A stretch of DNA of 64,000 nucleotides from NCBI GenBank assembly GCA_947497945.1, contig CANMIP010000021.1, forward strand, positions 1 through 64,000, in the 5' to 3' direction. The number at the start of each line of letters is the position of its first letter. Positions within the stretch are counted from its first letter, which is position 1. Below, one piece after another: positions 51,152 to 58,668 of the stretch. A program made the position numbers and the translations under genes. The notes under the pieces were generated by a model that worked only from the letters and a program-made list of their open reading frames with translations, made no database searches and was not told where the DNA came from. Origin of the DNA: an uncultured Tropicimonas sp. Lineage in GTDB: Bacteria > Pseudomonadota > Alphaproteobacteria > Rhodobacterales > Rhodobacteraceae.

Positions 51152-51819
51152 CCGTCACCAATCTCGATATCGCCAAGCCCTTCTTCCCTGTGAAATTCGT
51201 CGAAGACGAGGCGGAATACAGAATCACCGACCGGGTGATCGTGCTGAATCTCGGCGCGGAACCGGTGCAGGTCGAAGACCAGCAGCTCAGGCCGCTCAAT
51301 TCGGTGATCCTTGCCCGGACAACGGTCCGCAATATCGAGCGCATCGTCGTGGTCGAGGAGTTCGACAGCCATGACAGCGATGACGCGCTCTATGCCCGGG
51401 TCAAGGAGGTCTGGCCCTCGGCCTATGATGTGCGCAAGGAAGAGCGGCTGCGCGGCGTGAGCCATTACATGGGGCAGAAGACCTATATCGGCAATATCGG
51501 CCTCAACATGTATCATTCCGGCACGGTCCCGCTGAAGGTCGGCCTGCACAGGGATCACGTGTTCTGCCCGGTGGACGGGTTCCGCGAGGTCCACACCCAG
51601 ATCGTCGGCTTCGGCAAGATGCAGCAATGCCATGAGCAGGATGTCTCCACGCTCTACTGGGAGGAGATGATGGGGCCGGGCACCACGCATCGCCCGATGT
51701 ATGACGCGGCGGGCAACTACCCCTGGCATCAATACGAGACGGTGACGCCGTCGATCTTCATGGCGGTCGAGTTCATCCCCGAAGGGGTGACGGTGCCGGG
51801 CATGGAGGGACACGCATGA
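51148..51819 (+). CDS. Unrecognised cupin-like protein
   Basis: A 223-residue protein without a recognised family. It has a beta-rich composition and a His/Cys/Glu-rich core: 'VGLHRDHVFCPVDGFREVHTQIVGFGKMQQCHEQD' and then 'GPGTTHRPMYD' and 'YPWHQYETVTPSIFMAVEF', which looks like a double-stranded beta-helix (cupin) with metal ligands. A role as an isomerase or epimerase of the pathway intermediate is a plausible guess. It overlaps both neighbours by 4 bp, so it is an integral part of the operon. Confidence 0.5.
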   Translation: MTVTNLDIAKPFFPVKFVEDEAEYRITDRVIVLNLGAEPVQVEDQQLRPLNSVILARTTVRNIERIVVVEEFDSHDSDDALYARVKEVWPSAYDVRKEERLRGVSHYMGQKTYIGNIGLNMYHSGTVPLKVGLHRDHVFCPVDGFREVHTQIVGFGKMQQCHEQDVSTLYWEEMMGPGTTHRPMYDAAGNYPWHQYETVTPSIFMAVEFIPEGVTVPGMEGHA

Positions 51820-53027
51820 CGGCGTTGCTCCCGGCGGATCCCTTTGACGGCCCGTTCCCGCGGCTCGGGCGTCGGCTTCGGCTCGGCATTGTCGGCGGCG
51901 GGCGGATTGCCGGCACGCAGGCGATGGCGGCGCGGATGACCGATCGCTGGGAGGTCGTGGCCGGCGCGCTCTCCTCGGACCCGGACAAGGCGCGGGCGCG
52001 CGGGGCGGAGTGGTACCTGCCGCCCGAGCGCTGCTATGCGAGCTTCAACGACATGGCCGAGGCGGAAGCGGCGCGGACGGATGGCGTGGACGCGGTGATG
52101 ATCACCACGCCGAACCATGTCCATTTCGCCGCCGCGAAGGCCTTCCTCGCGGCCGGGATCGACGTGCTCTGCGACAAGCCGCTGACCAATGAGGTGGCCG
52201 AGGCCGAGGAACTGGTCCGGCTCGCGGAGGCCTCGGGGCTGGTCTTCGCCGTTGGCTACGCGATGTCCTGCTTCCCGATGATCCGGCAGGCGCAGCGGAT
52301 CGTGGCCGAGGGCGGCCTTGGCCGGATCAACCAGGTCCATGTCGAGTTCCTGCAGGACTGGATGACCCCGCCCGAAAGCGCCGAGGCCGAGCATGTGAAA
52401 TGGCGGCTGGACCCTTTGAGATCGGGCGCGACGAGCTGTGTCGGCGATATCGGCACCCATGCGGCGCATCTGGCGAGCCTCGTCTCGGGGTTGGCGCTGA
52501 CGCATCTGCGCGCCGAGTTTCATGTCTGCGGCGCGCCCAAGCCGCTGGAAGACACCGCCTTCATGTTCACGCGCTATGACGGGGATGTGCCGGGCACGCT
52601 GATGGCGACGCGTCTCGCGCCGGGCAATCGCGGCGGGCTGCGCTTGCGGATCTTCGGCAGCGAGGGCGGGCTGGAATGGGACCTGGAGAGCTCGGAGCTG
52701 TTGAAATTCAACCGCTTCGGGGAGCCGGACCGGGTGCTCAGTCGCGGCCACGGCCATGGTATCTCGCCCGAGGTCGAGCGGTTTGTCCGCACCGGCCGGG
52801 GCTTCCCGGAAGGGATCATCGAGGCCTGGGCCAATCTCTATACCGAATTTGCGATGGCGGTCGCTGCGCGGCGCGACGGCCTCGCGCCCCCGGAGGGCTG
52901 GTTGGCCTATCCGACCGTGCGCGAGGGCGCCGATGGCGTTCGTTTCATCGCCGCTGCGGTCCGGTCCTCGCAAGCGGGCGGCGCCTGGACAGAACTGGAC
53001 CCGGAAGGAGACCCCGAGAATGTATGA
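51816..53027 (+). CDS. Gfo/Idh/MocA family oxidoreductase 3 (tandem copy a)
   Basis: A 403-residue dehydrogenase: Rossmann motif 'GIVGGGRIAGTQAMAARM', catalytic Lys in 'LCDKPLTNEVAEAEE' and the substrate block 'SCVGDIGTHAAHLASLV' with Asp and His. It is clearly paralogous to the next gene: both have 'GRRLRLG', 'VVAGALSSDP' or similar, 'RTDGVDAV', 'HVKWRLDP' and 'RAEFHVCG'. This suggests a local duplication with divergence. The stop overlaps the next start by 8 bp. Confidence 0.5.
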   Translation: MTALLPADPFDGPFPRLGRRLRLGIVGGGRIAGTQAMAARMTDRWEVVAGALSSDPDKARARGAEWYLPPERCYASFNDMAEAEAARTDGVDAVMITTPNHVHFAAAKAFLAAGIDVLCDKPLTNEVAEAEELVRLAEASGLVFAVGYAMSCFPMIRQAQRIVAEGGLGRINQVHVEFLQDWMTPPESAEAEHVKWRLDPLRSGATSCVGDIGTHAAHLASLVSGLALTHLRAEFHVCGAPKPLEDTAFMFTRYDGDVPGTLMATRLAPGNRGGLRLRIFGSEGGLEWDLESSELLKFNRFGEPDRVLSRGHGHGISPEVERFVRTGRGFPEGIIEAWANLYTEFAMAVAARRDGLAPPEGWLAYPTVREGADGVRFIAAAVRSSQAGGAWTELDPEGDPENV

Positions 53028-54198
53028 GCAAAGCAAAGCGGCCTATCCGGCGGCCGGGCGACGGCTCCGTCTCGGAATGGTCGGCGGTGGCCGCAAGGCG
53101 CTGGTGGGACGGTGGCATGCCGGCGGGGCGCGGCTGTCAGGGCGTTGGGATATCGTGGCTGGCGCCTTGTCCTCCGATCCCGAGACAGCCGCGCTGTCGG
53201 GGCAGGATTGGGGGCTGGACGCGGAGCGCAGCTATTCCGATTTCCGTGACATGGCGGCCACCGAGGCCGCCCGCGCGGACGGGGTCGATGCGGTGTCGAT
53301 CTGCACGCCCAACCACACCCATCGCGAGATTGCCGAAGCCTTCATGGCGCAGGGCATCGACGTGATCTGCGACAAACCCGTGGCGCTGACGCTGGCGGAT
53401 TGCGATGCGCTCGAAGAGGCGCGCCGCGCGTCCGGTGTCACTTTTGCCGTGACCTATCCCTACGCCTTCCACCCGATGGTGGTGCAGGCGCGCGAGATGA
53501 TCGCCGACGGGGCTGTCGGGGCCATTCGCCAGGTGATGATCGAATATATCCAGGATGGACGCACCGGCGCCTTTGATCCGTCGATCAAGCAGCTGAAATG
53601 GCGGCTCGATCCTGCCAAGGGCGGGCGAACGGCCACCACCGGCGATATCGGCACCCATGCGCTGCACCTGCTGGAATTCGTGACCGGCGAGCGCGTGGCC
53701 CGGCTGCGGGCGGATTTCCATGTCTGTGGCGGCGAGAAGCCGATGGAGGACACGTCCTTCATCAATCTCGCGCTGGCCAACGGCGCGCCCGGAATGATGT
53801 GGCTCAGCCAGGCCGCGGCCGGCAAGAGCAGCGGCCTGACGCTTCGGGTCTTTGGCCAGACCGGCTGCCTGGAATGGCGCCAGGACTGTCCCGAGCGGTT
53901 GCAATACAGCCCGCTGGGCGCGCCGCAACAGGTCTACACGCGCGGCGCCGGGGCGGGGATCTCTCCGGCCGCCGAGCGGATGATCCGCATGCCGCGCGGC
54001 CATGGCGAGGCGCTCTCCGACGCCTGGGCCAATCTCTATGTCGAATGCGCCGTGGCGATCGAAGCGCGCCGCAAGGGCGAGGCTCTGCCCGAGGGGCTGC
54101 TCAACCTGCCTGGCCTTCCGGAAGGCCGCCGGGGTGTCGCGTTTTTCCATGCGGCGGCGGACAGCAATGACGGCGGCGGGGCCTGGGTCGAAATCTGA
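53020..54198 (+). CDS. Gfo/Idh/MocA family oxidoreductase 4 (tandem copy b)
   Basis: A 392-residue dehydrogenase: Rossmann motif 'GMVGGGRKALVGRWH', catalytic Lys in 'ICDKPVALTLADCD' and substrate block 'TTGDIGTHALHLLEFV'. It is a tandem paralogue of the preceding gene. I take the ATG at 53020 ('MYEQSKAAYPAAGRRLRLG'), which overlaps the previous stop by 8 bp and has AAGGAGACCC before it; the ORF-track start lies deep in the previous gene. It is the last gene of the long operon; operator site 4 follows. Confidence 0.5.
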   Translation: MYEQSKAAYPAAGRRLRLGMVGGGRKALVGRWHAGGARLSGRWDIVAGALSSDPETAALSGQDWGLDAERSYSDFRDMAATEAARADGVDAVSICTPNHTHREIAEAFMAQGIDVICDKPVALTLADCDALEEARRASGVTFAVTYPYAFHPMVVQAREMIADGAVGAIRQVMIEYIQDGRTGAFDPSIKQLKWRLDPAKGGRTATTGDIGTHALHLLEFVTGERVARLRADFHVCGGEKPMEDTSFINLALANGAPGMMWLSQAAAGKSSGLTLRVFGQTGCLEWRQDCPERLQYSPLGAPQQVYTRGAGAGISPAAERMIRMPRGHGEALSDAWANLYVECAVAIEARRKGEALPEGLLNLPGLPEGRRGVAFFHAAADSNDGGGAWVEI

Positions 54199-54231
54199 GG
54201 CCGCCGCTGGCTTCAGGGTTGTTGATAATTT

Positions 54232-54252
54232 CCAAAATATCTGATATTTTGG
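54232..54252. promoter_or_regulatory. Operator-like site 4, best palindrome
   Basis: CCAAAATATC, one base, GATATTTTGG: both arms perfect. Symmetry extends three more bases each side (TTT before, AAA after), giving 13-base arms at 54229-54255. It lies 51 bp before the isomerase-like gene and defines the motif used to find sites 1-3. Confidence 0.5.
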
Positions 54253-54302
54253 AAAATGAATGAGCATCCTGTCAAAGGATGCGACTGTAGGAGGAACCAG
54301 AA

Positions 54303-55217
54303 ATGACTGATGGTGCCGATGGAACGGGAGGCGAATCCCTGTATTCGCTGGCCCATCTGACATTGATCAACGCGACCGCGCCGGAGCTTGTCTATATCGC
54401 CGCGCGGGCGGGCTACGACTCGGTGAGCCCGCGATTCATTCCAATGAATGTCCCGGGCGAGTTCAGCCCGTCGCCGGTCTCCAAGGACCAGGTACAGGCC
54501 ACGAAGACGGCGCTGGCGACGACCGGGCTTTCCGTGCTCGATGTCGAGCTGGCGCGGATCACCGAGGATTGCGACCCGCGCAGTTTTGAGCGCGCGCTGG
54601 AACTGGGCGGCGAGCTGAACGCCAAGCGGATGATCATGTCCGCCTGGACCAACACCCGCGACGACCGCAATTTCCTCGTCGACTGCTATGCCGAGACCTG
54701 CGAGCTGGCCGAGCCTTACGGGCTGACAGTGGATCTCGAATTCCCCAGCTTCTCGCGCCTGCGCAACCTGGACGAGGCGTTGGACATCGTCCGCGCCGCG
54801 GACAAGCCCAATGCCGGCATCCTCGTGGACACGCTCTACCTGCACCTCTCCCGCGTCGATATCGGCGAGCTGCTGCACGTGCCGGGCGAGCTGTTCCACT
54901 TCCTGCATATTTCGGACTGCCTGCCGGGCATTGCCGACACGCGCGAGGGCATGATCCAGCTTGCCCGCGACGCGCGGCTCTATCCGGGCGAGGGCTGGAT
55001 CGACTTCGCCGGGATCATCGAACGCATGCCGCCGGTGGATTATTCCATCGAGCTGCCCAACCAGTCGCGCGTGGCCGAGCTTGGCTACGAGGAACACGCC
55101 CGACGCTGCCTGCAACATGCCAAGAAGACCTTCGGCGACGCGCGGTCCCACCGCCGCATGCCCGACCTGGCTGCCATTCAAGGACAAGAGGATAACCATG
55201 GCCAAAGAGCTCACTGA
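54303..55217 (+). CDS. Sugar phosphate isomerase/epimerase-like TIM barrel protein
   Basis: A 304-residue AP-endonuclease-2/xylose-isomerase-like barrel. Typical pieces are 'AARAGYDSVSPRFIPM', 'LSVLDVELARI', 'GLTVDLEFPSFSR', 'GILVDTLYLHLSRVD', 'FHFLHISDCL' and 'YPGEGWIDFAGI', which carry the His/Asp/Glu metal ligands. This fold serves isomerases, epimerases, dehydratases and inosose-processing enzymes. It is the first gene of the second operon, with AGGAGGAACC before the ATG. Its last 20 bp overlap the aldehyde dehydrogenase gene. Confidence 0.5.
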   Translation: MTDGADGTGGESLYSLAHLTLINATAPELVYIAARAGYDSVSPRFIPMNVPGEFSPSPVSKDQVQATKTALATTGLSVLDVELARITEDCDPRSFERALELGGELNAKRMIMSAWTNTRDDRNFLVDCYAETCELAEPYGLTVDLEFPSFSRLRNLDEALDIVRAADKPNAGILVDTLYLHLSRVDIGELLHVPGELFHFLHISDCLPGIADTREGMIQLARDARLYPGEGWIDFAGIIERMPPVDYSIELPNQSRVAELGYEEHARRCLQHAKKTFGDARSHRRMPDLAAIQGQEDNHGQRAH

Positions 55218-56607
55218 AGAAGAACGCGCCCTGGCCGCCGAGATGCTGCAGCGCGCCCGCGCGGCGATGGCTGAGATCGAGGATTGGAGCCAGGCGGATC
55301 TCGACCGGCTCGCACAGGCCATCGCCTGGTATGCCGGCAACGAGGCGACCTTTACCCGGCTGGCCCATCAGGGCGTGGATGAAAGCGGCATTGGCGACCG
55401 GGAACGGCGCCCGGCCAAGCGGTTCAAGATCCACATGGTGCTGCGCGACGTGTTGCGCACGCCCTCGACCGGGATTGTCGAAACCGATGAGGCCAAGGGG
55501 CTGGTGAAATACGCCAAGCCGGCCGGTGTCATCGCCTCGCTGATCCCGATGACCAATCCGGCAATGACTCCGCCGGTGACCGGCGTCTCCTCGGCGAACG
55601 CCCGCAACGCGGTGATTTTCTCCCCCCATCCGCGTACCGCAGGAACGACCTATGAAATGGTCGAGATCATGCGGGCGGCCTGTCGCGCCGTGGGGGCGCC
55701 GGAGGATCTCTTCCAGTCGATCCGCCAGCCCTCGATCCCGCTCACGCAGCACCTGATGGAGATCTGTGACCTGACGCTGGCCACCGGCGGCAAGCCGATG
55801 GTCAAGGCGGCCTATTCCTCGGGCAAGCCGGCCTACGGTGTCGGCGCGGGCAACAGCTCGATCGTCATCGACGAGACCGCGGATATCGAGATCGCGGCCG
55901 AGAATACGCGGATTTCCAAGACCTCCGACTACGGCTCGGGCTGCTCGGCGGATGGCAATATCATCATCCAGCGCTCGATCTATGATCGGATGGTCAAGGC
56001 ACTGGAGGCCGAGGGCGGCTATCTGTGCAATAGCGAAGAGAAGGCCAAGCTCGAAGCCGCGATGTGGGACGAGAAGGGCAACCGCACCTTCCCGACCATC
56101 GCTTGCCCGCCGCAGCAGACGGCGGATGTGGCCGGGTTCTCTGTTCCGGAGGACAGGAAATTCCTCATGGTCGAAAACCAGGGGCAGATCGGGCCGGAGC
56201 ATAAATTCTCGAAAGAGAAGTTGACCACGGTCATGGCGCTCTATCATTTCGAGGATTTCGACGACGCGCTCGAAACCGTCCGCAAGATCTACAATACCGG
56301 CGGCAAGGGCCATTCCTGCGGGATCTACTCCCACAACGACGCCAATATCGATGCGCTGGCACGTGTTGCGCCGGTCAGCCGAATGATGGTGCGGCAGCCG
56401 CAATCGAAGGCGAATGCGGGCGCTTGGACCAACGGGATGCCGATGACCTCGAGCCTCGGTTGCGGGATCTGGGGCGGCAATATCACCAATGAGAACGTCA
56501 CCATGAAACACATGATGAACTACACCTGGGTCAGCCGCCCGATCCCCGAAGACCGGCCCTGCGAAGAGGAGCTGTTCGGTGAGTTCTATGGCAAGGAGAT
56601 CGGATGA
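55198..56607 (+). CDS. Aldehyde dehydrogenase, probably CoA-acylating
   Basis: A 469-residue aldehyde dehydrogenase of the EutE/AdhE/SauS-like group rather than the NAD-only group. Catalytic Cys249 is in 'DYGSGCSADGNIII'; 'KYAKPAGVIASLIPMTNPAM' and 'NARNAVIFSPHPRT' are the CoA-ALDH signatures, and 'AYGVGAGNSSIVIDETADI' the cofactor region. Sulfoacetaldehyde dehydrogenase (SauS) is a close-looking relative, but nothing else here points to sulfonates. Together with the ThDP enzyme it suggests: C-C cleavage gives an aldehyde, which becomes an acyl-CoA. Starts at 55198 after AGAGGATAACC. Confidence 0.5.
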   Translation: MAKELTEEERALAAEMLQRARAAMAEIEDWSQADLDRLAQAIAWYAGNEATFTRLAHQGVDESGIGDRERRPAKRFKIHMVLRDVLRTPSTGIVETDEAKGLVKYAKPAGVIASLIPMTNPAMTPPVTGVSSANARNAVIFSPHPRTAGTTYEMVEIMRAACRAVGAPEDLFQSIRQPSIPLTQHLMEICDLTLATGGKPMVKAAYSSGKPAYGVGAGNSSIVIDETADIEIAAENTRISKTSDYGSGCSADGNIIIQRSIYDRMVKALEAEGGYLCNSEEKAKLEAAMWDEKGNRTFPTIACPPQQTADVAGFSVPEDRKFLMVENQGQIGPEHKFSKEKLTTVMALYHFEDFDDALETVRKIYNTGGKGHSCGIYSHNDANIDALARVAPVSRMMVRQPQSKANAGAWTNGMPMTSSLGCGIWGGNITNENVTMKHMMNYTWVSRPIPEDRPCEEELFGEFYGKEIG

Positions 56608-58385
56608 TGGCTGACAAGACCGTTGCGGAACATATCGTCGACTTCCTTGAGCGGCGCGAGGTCAAACATGTCTTCGGGCTCTGCGGGCACACGAATATCG
56701 CCGTGCTCGCGGCGCTGGAGACGAGCCCGATCGATTTCGTGACCGTGCGCCACGAGCAGATCGCCAGCCACGCCGCCGATGCTTATGCCCGCGTGCAGGG
56801 CAGGGCGTCTGTTGTGCTGTCGCATCTCTCGCCGGGCCTGACCAATTGCGCGACCGGTGTCGCCAACGCGGCGCTGGACTGCATCCCGATGGTGGTGATC
56901 GCCGGCGACATCCCGACCCATTACTACGGCAAGCACCCGCATCAGGAGGTCAATCTCCACGGCGATGCCCAGCAATACGAGATCTACCGCCCCTTCGTTA
57001 AACGCGCCTGGCGCGTGGACCGGGCGGACCTGATGGCGGATGTGCTGGAGAAGGCCTTCCACCTCGCCGAGAGCGGGCAGCCGGGGCCGGTTCTGGTCAA
57101 CGTGCCGATGGATGTGTTCTCGAAGGTGATCCCGTCGCACACATTCGACCGGCTCAAGGAGAATACCCGCGCGCTGGTCAAACCCTCCATTGACGACGAG
57201 ACGGCGCGGGCGATTGTCGAGCGGCTGGCGAAAGCGGAAGGCCCGGTGATCTATGCCGGTGGCGGCATCCTTCTGGCGAAGGCCTCGGAAGAGCTGCGGG
57301 AATTCGTCGACCATATGCAGATCCCGGTGGCGCATTCGCTGATGGGCAAGGGGCTTTTGCGCGACGATCACCCGCTGGTGCTCGGCATGACCGGCTTCTG
57401 GGGCACGTCGCTGACCAACCAGGCCTGCCTCGATGCGGATTACATCTTCGCCATCGGCACGCGGTTCAAGGAGGCGGATTGCTCCTCCTGGTATCCGGGC
57501 TACACGTTCAATATCGGCGGCGAGACCGACAAGACCAAGGTCATCCATATCGATATCGAACCTTCCGAGATCGGCCGCAACTACCCGACCGAGATCGGCG
57601 CCGTGGCCGATGCGAAGGCGGCGTTGAAGGTGCTGACACGGGTGGCGAAGGAGATGTATCCGGACGGGTTCAAGCGGCCGGAAGTCACGAAGAAGATTGC
57701 TGAATTCCGCGCGGGCTTCAAGGAGGGCAACCGCGAGATGGCGACCTCCTCTGCCTTCCCGATGATGCCCGAACGGATCCTCGCGGACACCCGCGCGGCC
57801 CTGCCGGAAGACGCGATCATCACCACCGATGTCGGCTGGAACAAGAACGGCGTCGGCCAGCAATTCGACATCCTGACCCCGGGCTCGATCCTGACCCCGG
57901 GCGGTTTCGCCACGATGGGTTTCGGCCCGCCGGGCGCCATCGGCGCCAAGCTTGCCGCGCCGGATCGCGTGGTGCTCAGCCTCGTCGGCGATGGCGGCTT
58001 TGGCCAGAACCCGGCGATGCTTTCCACGGCGGTGGAACTGGATCTCGCGATCGTCTGGCTGGTGATGAACAACAACGCGTTCGGCACCATCGCCGGGCTG
58101 ATGAAGGCGCATTATGACAGCACCTATGGCGCGTCCTTCCCGGGCTCGGCCGAGGCGCCGACCAACGGGCCGGGCTATGCCGAGATCGCGCGGGCTTACG
58201 GTGCCGAGGGCGTGCGGATCAGCTCTGCCGAGGAGCTTCTGCCGGCGCTGAAGGCGGCCATCGCCAGCGGGCGTCCGACCGTTCTCGATGTGCCGATGAT
58301 CAACAACCCGACGCCGACCACCGGGCATTGGAACATCCTCGACATCTATTCGCCCGATCGGGAGGTCTCCCACGTGGCGACCTGA
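56604..58385 (+). CDS. ThDP-dependent enzyme, acetolactate-synthase-like
   Basis: A 593-residue thiamine-diphosphate enzyme with three domains: N-terminal PYR domain with the catalytic Glu in 'TVRHEQIASHAADAYARVQG', a middle domain ('GPVIYAGGGILLAKASEELREF'), and the PP domain with the ThDP motif 'LVGDGGFGQNPAMLSTAVE...NNNAFG'. It resembles acetolactate synthases and related carboligases/decarboxylases but not Xsc. Overlaps the aldehyde dehydrogenase gene by 4 bp; two adjacent ATGs (56604, 56607) are possible starts. It probably cleaves an alpha-keto acid or ketose to feed the dehydrogenase. Confidence 0.5.
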   Translation: MMADKTVAEHIVDFLERREVKHVFGLCGHTNIAVLAALETSPIDFVTVRHEQIASHAADAYARVQGRASVVLSHLSPGLTNCATGVANAALDCIPMVVIAGDIPTHYYGKHPHQEVNLHGDAQQYEIYRPFVKRAWRVDRADLMADVLEKAFHLAESGQPGPVLVNVPMDVFSKVIPSHTFDRLKENTRALVKPSIDDETARAIVERLAKAEGPVIYAGGGILLAKASEELREFVDHMQIPVAHSLMGKGLLRDDHPLVLGMTGFWGTSLTNQACLDADYIFAIGTRFKEADCSSWYPGYTFNIGGETDKTKVIHIDIEPSEIGRNYPTEIGAVADAKAALKVLTRVAKEMYPDGFKRPEVTKKIAEFRAGFKEGNREMATSSAFPMMPERILADTRAALPEDAIITTDVGWNKNGVGQQFDILTPGSILTPGGFATMGFGPPGAIGAKLAAPDRVVLSLVGDGGFGQNPAMLSTAVELDLAIVWLVMNNNAFGTIAGLMKAHYDSTYGASFPGSAEAPTNGPGYAEIARAYGAEGVRISSAEELLPALKAAIASGRPTVLDVPMINNPTPTTGHWNILDIYSPDREVSHVAT

Positions 58386-58424
58386 GCGGGCGCAGGTCGG
58401 AGAGCCGGTAGTGGCCTATCCGGC

Positions 58425-58605
58425 GGAGCGCTGAAGGGCACGGAGACAAGGCCGAAGGCCGCCGTGCCAGCGCCTGCCCGTTCCGGCGGGCCGGCGCTTT
58501 GTCATCCATATGCAACGCTCTGATCTTCTTCGGATCTGGCCGGGATAAAGCGCGGACCACACGCGTTGCCGCGCCATCCCACGGGCAGGCGCTGGCACGG
58601 CTTGC
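58425..58605 (+). repeat. Intergenic repeat family, copy D
   Basis: Between the convergent ThDP and NmrA genes. Longest copy, with CACGGAGACAAGGCCGAAGG, AAGGCCGCCGTGCCAGC, a hairpin GCCCG-TTCCGG-CGGGC, TGCAACGCTCTGATCTTCTT, CGGATCTGGCCGGGATAAAG and GCAGGCGCTGGCACGGC. Used as reference for the other three. Confidence 0.5.
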
Positions 58606-58668
58606 GTGGCACTCGCAGAGAATGGCAACTCCGTTGCCAAGGCTGCCACGTCCGGCATTCCAGTCGCA

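Noticed and set aside
55198-58385. Reading the ALDH/ThDP pair as a sulfoacetaldehyde (SauS/Xsc) pathway
   Set aside because: The ThDP enzyme lacks the Xsc-like N-terminus and no sulfonate transporter or phosphotransacetylase is present; acetolactate-synthase-like is the safer call.
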